A model generated the notes under the pieces. That model was given only the letters and a program-made list of their open reading frames with translations, made no database searches and was not told the DNA's origin. This document shows, one piece after another, positions 62,861-64,000 of a stretch of 64,000 bases of DNA (positions are counted from its first letter, which is position 1; each line of letters begins with the position of its first letter). The position numbers and the translations under genes are program-made. This DNA comes from an uncultured Actinomycetes bacterium (GTDB lineage: Bacteria; Actinomycetota; Acidimicrobiia; Acidimicrobiales; RAAP-2), in assembly GCA_903828785.1 (NCBI GenBank), contig CAIKNP010000003.1, positions 30,863 through 94,862 of the forward strand. The letters are read 5' to 3'.

Positions 62861-63933
62861 TTATAGGTCGGACTCGTCGTCGCCGCCAGCAGCGATGCGG
62901 CCGATACGTCCGTCGCTGGGGGGAGCGTGGGATGTGCGACTCCCGAACCAGTACTGGCCGCCACCCAGGTACCCAGAGCGGAGTCGGTCACGACCCGCGC
63001 GTAGTAGAGCAAGGTTTGCTCGACCTTCTGCGCTGACGTTCCGTTTGAACTTTGGAGCGTTTTTACGATGCTGGACTCCACTGACGCGAAGGATGCGGTG
63101 GTCCGCTTGGTGGGCGCGACGAAGAGACCGTAGGCGCCATTTTGATACGAAATGGGCTTGGTCCAGTGGTTGAGGGCCACGCCCTTGACGTCACCCGACA
63201 CCACGGCGTACGAAGGGTTCGTCGGTCCGTAGCAACCGTAGGCCCCACCCTTTTTAGCGCTGGGATCTTTCGAATACTTACGGGCCAAAGCGGCCACGCT
63301 GACCCCGGCATTTTCTTCCTTCACGAAGGTGAGCACCTTGGCCGCGGGAACGAGGGCGATGGAGACGCAGACCGACTGGTAACTACTGAGGTGGGTGCGG
63401 TAGTACTTCGCAAACTCTGCGGGAGTGAGTGGAACGGTGGACTTGAGTTGCTTGAGCAAGTACAGGGAGTCGGCTTGGTCGAGAATCTCACTGCGTCGCA
63501 GATTGACGGGCATTGCGGCGACCGCCTGCGCCGCCGTTCCTGGGCACTTTAGGGAGTACTGCGCCGCGAGAACAGTCAGTTCGCTCTCGAAGGCGTTTTG
63601 GGCGCTCGAGTGTTCAGCCGCGGTGGGACGGTAGTGCAATTGATTTTGGACGTACGAAGCAATGGTCATACCATCAATGCGCATATTGGCCCAGATTGAC
63701 GTCGCCGCTTGCGATACGGTCGCCCCACCGGCCCCCGATTGGAAACCATTTTGGGCGAGGGCACCGAGGTAACACTGCAGAACGGGGGTGTTGTGCACCG
63801 CGGCAATTTCGTCGTTCAGCGCACGAGCGCTCACCACCTGGCCGTTCACCGACACTCCGGTGGAGCCCACGTGGTATCCGTAGAGGGCACCTACGACCAG
63901 CGCCACCACGATGAAGATAAGGACGCGACGCAC
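62857..63933 (-). CDS. SurA/PpiC-like peptidyl-prolyl isomerase, membrane-anchored
   Basis: 358 residues; GTG 63933 with a leaderless-type -10 box 6 nt upstream. One N-terminal helix (about 4-20), then the SurA-like N-terminal region (SVNGQVVSARALNDEIAAV) and a parvulin domain around 190-285 (VCVSIALVP, FAALARKYSKDPSAKKGGAYGCYG-type segment, here VSVAALARKYSKDPSAKKGG). It should help secreted proteins fold outside the membrane. Only two or three Cys; the C-terminus is Ser/Thr-rich. Mycobacteria have lpqU at this position instead. Confidence 0.88.
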   Translation of the reverse strand: MRRVLIFIVVALVVGALYGYHVGSTGVSVNGQVVSARALNDEIAAVHNTPVLQCYLGALAQNGFQSGAGGATVSQAATSIWANMRIDGMTIASYVQNQLHYRPTAAEHSSAQNAFESELTVLAAQYSLKCPGTAAQAVAAMPVNLRRSEILDQADSLYLLKQLKSTVPLTPAEFAKYYRTHLSSYQSVCVSIALVPAAKVLTFVKEENAGVSVAALARKYSKDPSAKKGGAYGCYGPTNPSYAVVSGDVKGVALNHWTKPISYQNGAYGLFVAPTKRTTASFASVESSIVKTLQSSNGTSAQKVEQTLLYYARVVTDSALGTWVAASTGSGVAHPTLPPATDVSAASLLAATTSPTYK

Positions 63934-63939
63934 TCCCCT

Positions 63940-63945
63940 ATCGTA
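63940..63945 (-). promoter_or_regulatory. -10 box, leaderless, of the SurA-like gene
   Basis: TACGAT on the minus strand ends 6 nt before GTG 63933 and overlaps nothing but the short gap after the upstream gene. Confidence 0.5.
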
Positions 63946-63946
63946 G

Positions 63947-64000
63947 TCAGTCGCTCGTGCCCGTGACCTGCTTCACGAGATCGATCAGCGCCAGGGCGGA
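63947..64000 (-). CDS. C-terminal end of a gene running off the window (mfd by position)
   Basis: The last 17 codons read ALIDLVKQVTGTSD and stop at TGA (63949-63947). Too short to identify by sequence. In actinobacteria the gene before mazG and eno is usually mfd, the transcription-repair coupling factor, and that is the best guess. Confidence 0.4.
   Translation of the reverse strand, partial: SALALIDLVKQVTGTSD

Overview
The window looks like chromosomal DNA of a heterotrophic actinobacterium. Class is uncertain; an Acidimicrobiia-like lineage is my first guess. The reasons are: (i) the block at 58345-64000 has the order ppx, DUF501, ftsB-like, eno, mazG, surA-like, (probably mfd), which is the conserved order around eno in Mycobacterium and relatives; (ii) the block at 35714-54618 recalls the mycobacterial pmmA / fbiA-fbiB / manB / wbbL neighbourhood, with phosphomannomutase, Trm112-like protein, CofD, CofE, a sugar-nucleotide transferase, glycosyltransferases and DUF5719; (iii) there is F420 biosynthesis; (iv) GTG starts are common; (v) many genes show a TANNNT -10 box 6-7 nt before the start codon, the leaderless arrangement usual in actinobacteria. 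I see no mobile element, phage gene or CRISPR array.

Layout. 1-1549: end of an unknown gene, tRNA-Ala(GGC), a small secreted protein and a hypothetical gene. 1780-7663: a complete peptide/oligosaccharide-type ABC importer with its binding protein last. 7773-14572: an exported pentapeptide-repeat protein, a cysteine-rich small protein, a secreted GH16 beta-glucanase, a secreted Ig-like repeat protein and a GH1 beta-glucosidase. With the importer these could form a beta-glucan scavenging set. 14572-15313 is a decayed interval holding half of a response-regulator receiver domain. 15314-17275: thioredoxin, a DODA-type dioxygenase and a catalytically degenerate SDR. 17440-21259 (minus): DeoR regulator, BtpA/SgcQ protein, FGGY kinase and SDR dehydrogenase, an unassigned sugar or polyol pathway. 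21355-32125 (minus): APC permease, SIS-domain protein, a second ABC importer, GH20 beta-N-acetylhexosaminidase and a NAT_N/GNAT_C-type acyltransferase, best read as amino-sugar oligosaccharide uptake and breakdown.

32281-43784: a glycosyltransferase, an archaeal-type riboflavin synthase (unexpected in a bacterium), thiolase, Trm112-like protein, phosphomannomutase, a large membrane protein, a CPBP protease, FtsH and DUF5719. 43781-51950 (minus): a tightly overlapping surface-polysaccharide operon of a GT2-membrane fusion, an Rmd-like reductase, three GT4-type proteins and a beta-lactamase-fold hydrolase at its head. 51987-55552: CofD and CofE, a sugar-1-phosphate nucleotidyltransferase, a membrane-anchored protein and a tRNA-Leu(UAA). 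55635-58348: NlpC/P60 hydrolase, GT2 and GNAT. 58345-64000: the eno block.

The most unusual observations are: the tRNA-Leu(UAA), which keeps leucine-type D-loop, A15-U48 and A73 features but has a 5-nt class I variable loop; the archaeal-type riboflavin synthase; a set of leaderless promoters including back-to-back pairs; three convergent gene pairs whose stop codons interlock in the same 4 bp; and the BtpA-kinase-SDR operon of unknown substrate. All functional calls come from reading motifs and context by eye; no search was run.
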